DNA of 5,911 nucleotides from JADKIH01 sp031367345 (GTDB taxonomy: Bacteria > Bacteroidota > Bacteroidia > AKYH767-A > 2013-40CM-41-45): NCBI GenBank assembly GCA_031367345.1, contig JANLPR010000063.1, positions 1 to 5,911 of the forward strand. The letters are read 5' to 3'. The stretch's first letter is position 1; each line of letters opens with the position of its first letter. A model generated the notes under the pieces. It worked only from the letters and a program-made list of their open reading frames with translations. It was not told the origin of the DNA and did not search any database. Below are positions 5,401 through 5,911 of the stretch, in pieces. Both the position numbers and the translations under genes were made by a program.

Positions 5401-5911
5401 GACATTAATCGTAATTCCAAATACAACTTCAACTCGTTCTGTTTCGATCTGTAATGGATCGACTACAACATTACCTGATGGAAGTGTTGCATCAGCAGCC
5501 GGAGTTTATATTTCGCACATTTCCAATGCAGCAGGATGTGATTCAGCAATCACGACAACATTAATTGTTATCCCAAACACAACTTCATCGCGTTCAGTTT
5601 CGATCTGTAATGGAAGTTCGACAACACTTCCCGATGGACTAATAAAAACTTCAGCCGGAGTTTATATTTCACACATTGCAAATGCAGCAGGATGTGATTC
5701 AACAATCACGACAACATTAATTGTGATTCCGAATACCAGTTCAACTCGTTCAGTTTCGATTTGCAATGGCAGTTCGACAACTCTTCCCGATGGACTAGTA
5801 AAAACTTCAGCCGGAGTTTATATTTCGCACATTTCCAATGCAGCTGGATGTGATTCAGCAATCACGACAACATTAATTGTTATTCCAAACACAACTTCAT
5901 CGCGTTCAGTT
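2486..5911 (+). CDS. Giant secreted repeat protein (adhesin-like), 3' end outside window
   Basis: The reading frame stays open from ATG 2486 to the window edge: 1142 codons without a stop. An in-frame stop at 2477-2479 makes 2486 the only ATG that includes the signal peptide. Residues 1-16 are basic (K4, R9, K12, K16), 17-31 are hydrophobic, and cleavage is likely after SFA at residue 36, so the protein is exported. Residues 37-415 are Ser/Thr/Gly/Asn-rich and probably beta-structured. Residues 416-507 resemble an IPT/TIG domain (TITTISPS, then VNGSNF). Residues 508-595, 598-685 and 686-775 are Ig-like segments with cysteine pairs C519/C582, C611/C672 and C701/C756. From residue 776, seven identical-length 52-residue repeats follow and an eighth begins. 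Composition and layout fit the large cell-surface adhesins of Bacteroidota, many of which end in a type IX secretion sorting domain; that end is not visible here. Ligand and exact role are unknown. No Shine-Dalgarno sequence is seen, as is common in this phylum. Confidence 0.9.
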   Translation, partial: MIAKLTHQRLTKTNSKLFNSLLFVFCFFSALNYSFANVTTTKATGGTISCDKAANGTTPTFTVLGNIVITENGATDFSAGTNVTLSVNAPSGWIFDSTSVTGVVNVSYTAAMNITSALLTSITSSIITITYTVVGTTKLDVMTISGIAVMPIEGGNPGVAVNLTKGGTGVIAGLASAGRVGVLSETVGAGKLYITLPGQTFVNATTFAGSGATGTPTQQTSGTAFSLLKLIDCDQFYNIITTYTGTKTISYSGASNGVTSPIFTTSVSFTSGQSTTTLTTTLKKAESISISATDGVLPAHPSSVLIVNPAVLNNFLVEDGNGGVVTSKSAGVSFNINVSARDVENNILSSGPNIYSGNCTLTSTGVLTSGGGVTSSFTAGVLNNYAVTIRPGGTFTLTAKNGTPTGVSNSFVVNNPLPTITTISPSCVARGASNFTLTVNGSNFNEASIVQLDGVSKTTTYISSTQLTASILASDVGSDGIKNISVSNPTPSGGVSSNASMTVSLTPVISSQPSSLSLCIGSSATFQVTASGFGISYQWKKNGVALVNGGTISGATSNVLTISSVALSDTSSSYIVEISSPCYSLVTSIAVSLNIDVLTIGGIVSGSTSVCSSTNSGSLTLSGFTGSILYWEFSLNNFSSAGTTIANTTSSQSYSNLTQTTYYRAVVKSGVCSIDYSSVAAVTVNALPAVPPNPTASSPQCMGNNVTLTRANTSGGIGYFWQITSAGTSMIDSNLTKIVSASGIYYLRTQNISSGCWSNGVGSVNVNLLASSSSSRSVSICNGSSTTLPDGLIKTSAGVYVSHIANAAGCDSMITTTLIVIPNTTSSRSVSICNGSSTTLPDGSVATTTGVYISHIANAAGCDSTITTTLIVIPNTSSTRSVSICNGSTSTLPDGLVKSTAGVYVSHIANSAGCDSMITTTLTVIPNTTSSRSVSICNGSSTTLPDGLIKTSAGVYVSHIANAAGCDSTITTTLIVIPNTTSTRSVSICNGSTTTLPDGSVASAAGVYISHISNAAGCDSAITTTLIVIPNTTSSRSVSICNGSSTTLPDGLIKTSAGVYISHIANAAGCDSTITTTLIVIPNTSSTRSVSICNGSSTTLPDGLVKTSAGVYISHISNAAGCDSAITTTLIVIPNTTSSRSV
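2518..2571 (+). promoter_or_regulatory. Terminator-like hairpin inside the signal-peptide codons
   Basis: Positions 2521-2533 and 2545-2557 pair over 13 positions with a single G-U wobble, around an 11-base loop. Extra A-U pairs extend the stem to 2518-2560. It runs into a T-rich tract (TTTTTGTTTTTTCT, 2557-2570). This is the form of an intrinsic terminator, yet it lies in codons of the adhesin signal peptide, about residues 12-28. It could act as a translation-coupled attenuator, or the T-tract may simply reflect Phe/Leu codons of the hydrophobic core. The stem is AT-rich and therefore weak. Confidence 0.4.
4811..5911 (+). repeat. In-frame tandem array of 156-bp (52-residue) units
   Basis: Units start at 4811, 4967, 5123, 5279, 5435, 5591 and 5747, each exactly 156 bp, and an eighth starts at 5903 and is cut by the window edge. 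Every unit begins RSVSICNGS, then has TLPDG, GVY[VI]SHI[AS]N, AGCDS and ITTTL[IT]VIPN, and ends in a Ser/Thr linker. Each has exactly two cysteines (unit positions 6 and 35), which could form one disulfide outside the cell. Many differences between units are synonymous (TGT/TGC, ATT/ATC, CGT/CGC), which suggests that the protein sequence is conserved. The units probably form a stalk of small beta domains. Confidence 0.97.

Noticed and set aside
4811..5911. CRISPR array
   Set aside because: The units are 156 bp, directly adjacent without unique spacers, in frame and coding.
4811..5911. SprB-type repeats of gliding adhesins
   Set aside because: The units contain an ICNGS string but lack the GGTGPYTYSW-like core I associate with SprB repeats. 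They carry a GCDS motif and a different length, so I do not use that name.

Overview
The window looks like chromosomal DNA of a member of the Bacteroidota, with no closer placement possible from sequence alone. The evidence is the low GC content, a leftward promoter matching the phylum's TTG-N18-TAnnTTTG consensus, no clear Shine-Dalgarno sequence before either protein gene, a DnaQ-type exonuclease fused to a UvrC-like GIY-YIG nuclease, and a very large secreted Ser/Thr/Asn-rich protein built from Ig-like domains and tandem repeats.

Positions 1-523 hold two leftward tRNA genes, tRNA-Gly(GCC) and tRNA-Leu(UAA). Each is followed by its own intrinsic terminator, and a good promoter lies upstream of tRNA-Gly. 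A possible decayed tRNA fragment sits at the left edge. Positions 524-623 are a short divergent promoter region containing a perfect 14-bp palindrome.

Positions 624-1997 encode a 457-residue rightward nuclease. It has a DEDDh 3'-5' exonuclease domain, a GIY-YIG endonuclease domain with its key residues present, and a C-terminal cysteine cluster spaced like the [4Fe-4S] site of UvrC. A DNA repair role is the best inference. Codon usage changes at the border between the two nuclease halves.

Positions 1998-2485 hold no convincing gene, only a probable terminator, a perfect 12-bp stem-loop and a G-free leader.

Positions 2486-5911 are the start of a giant secreted protein that is still open at the right edge (1142 codons visible). 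It has a signal peptide, an N-terminal beta-rich region, an IPT/TIG-like domain, three Ig-like segments each with a cysteine pair, and then seven complete copies, plus the start of an eighth, of an exact 52-residue (156-bp) repeat. The signal-peptide codons contain a terminator-like hairpin plus T-tract. The array shows a two-unit higher-order pattern and mosaic exchange between units. The protein is most likely a surface adhesin or structural filament. Its C-terminal sorting signal, if any, lies outside the window.

The tRNAs, the nuclease and the adhesin do not form one pathway; they are three separate transcription units. I see no defence, mobile-element or CRISPR system here. The most interesting material is the repeat array and the hairpin in the signal-peptide codons.
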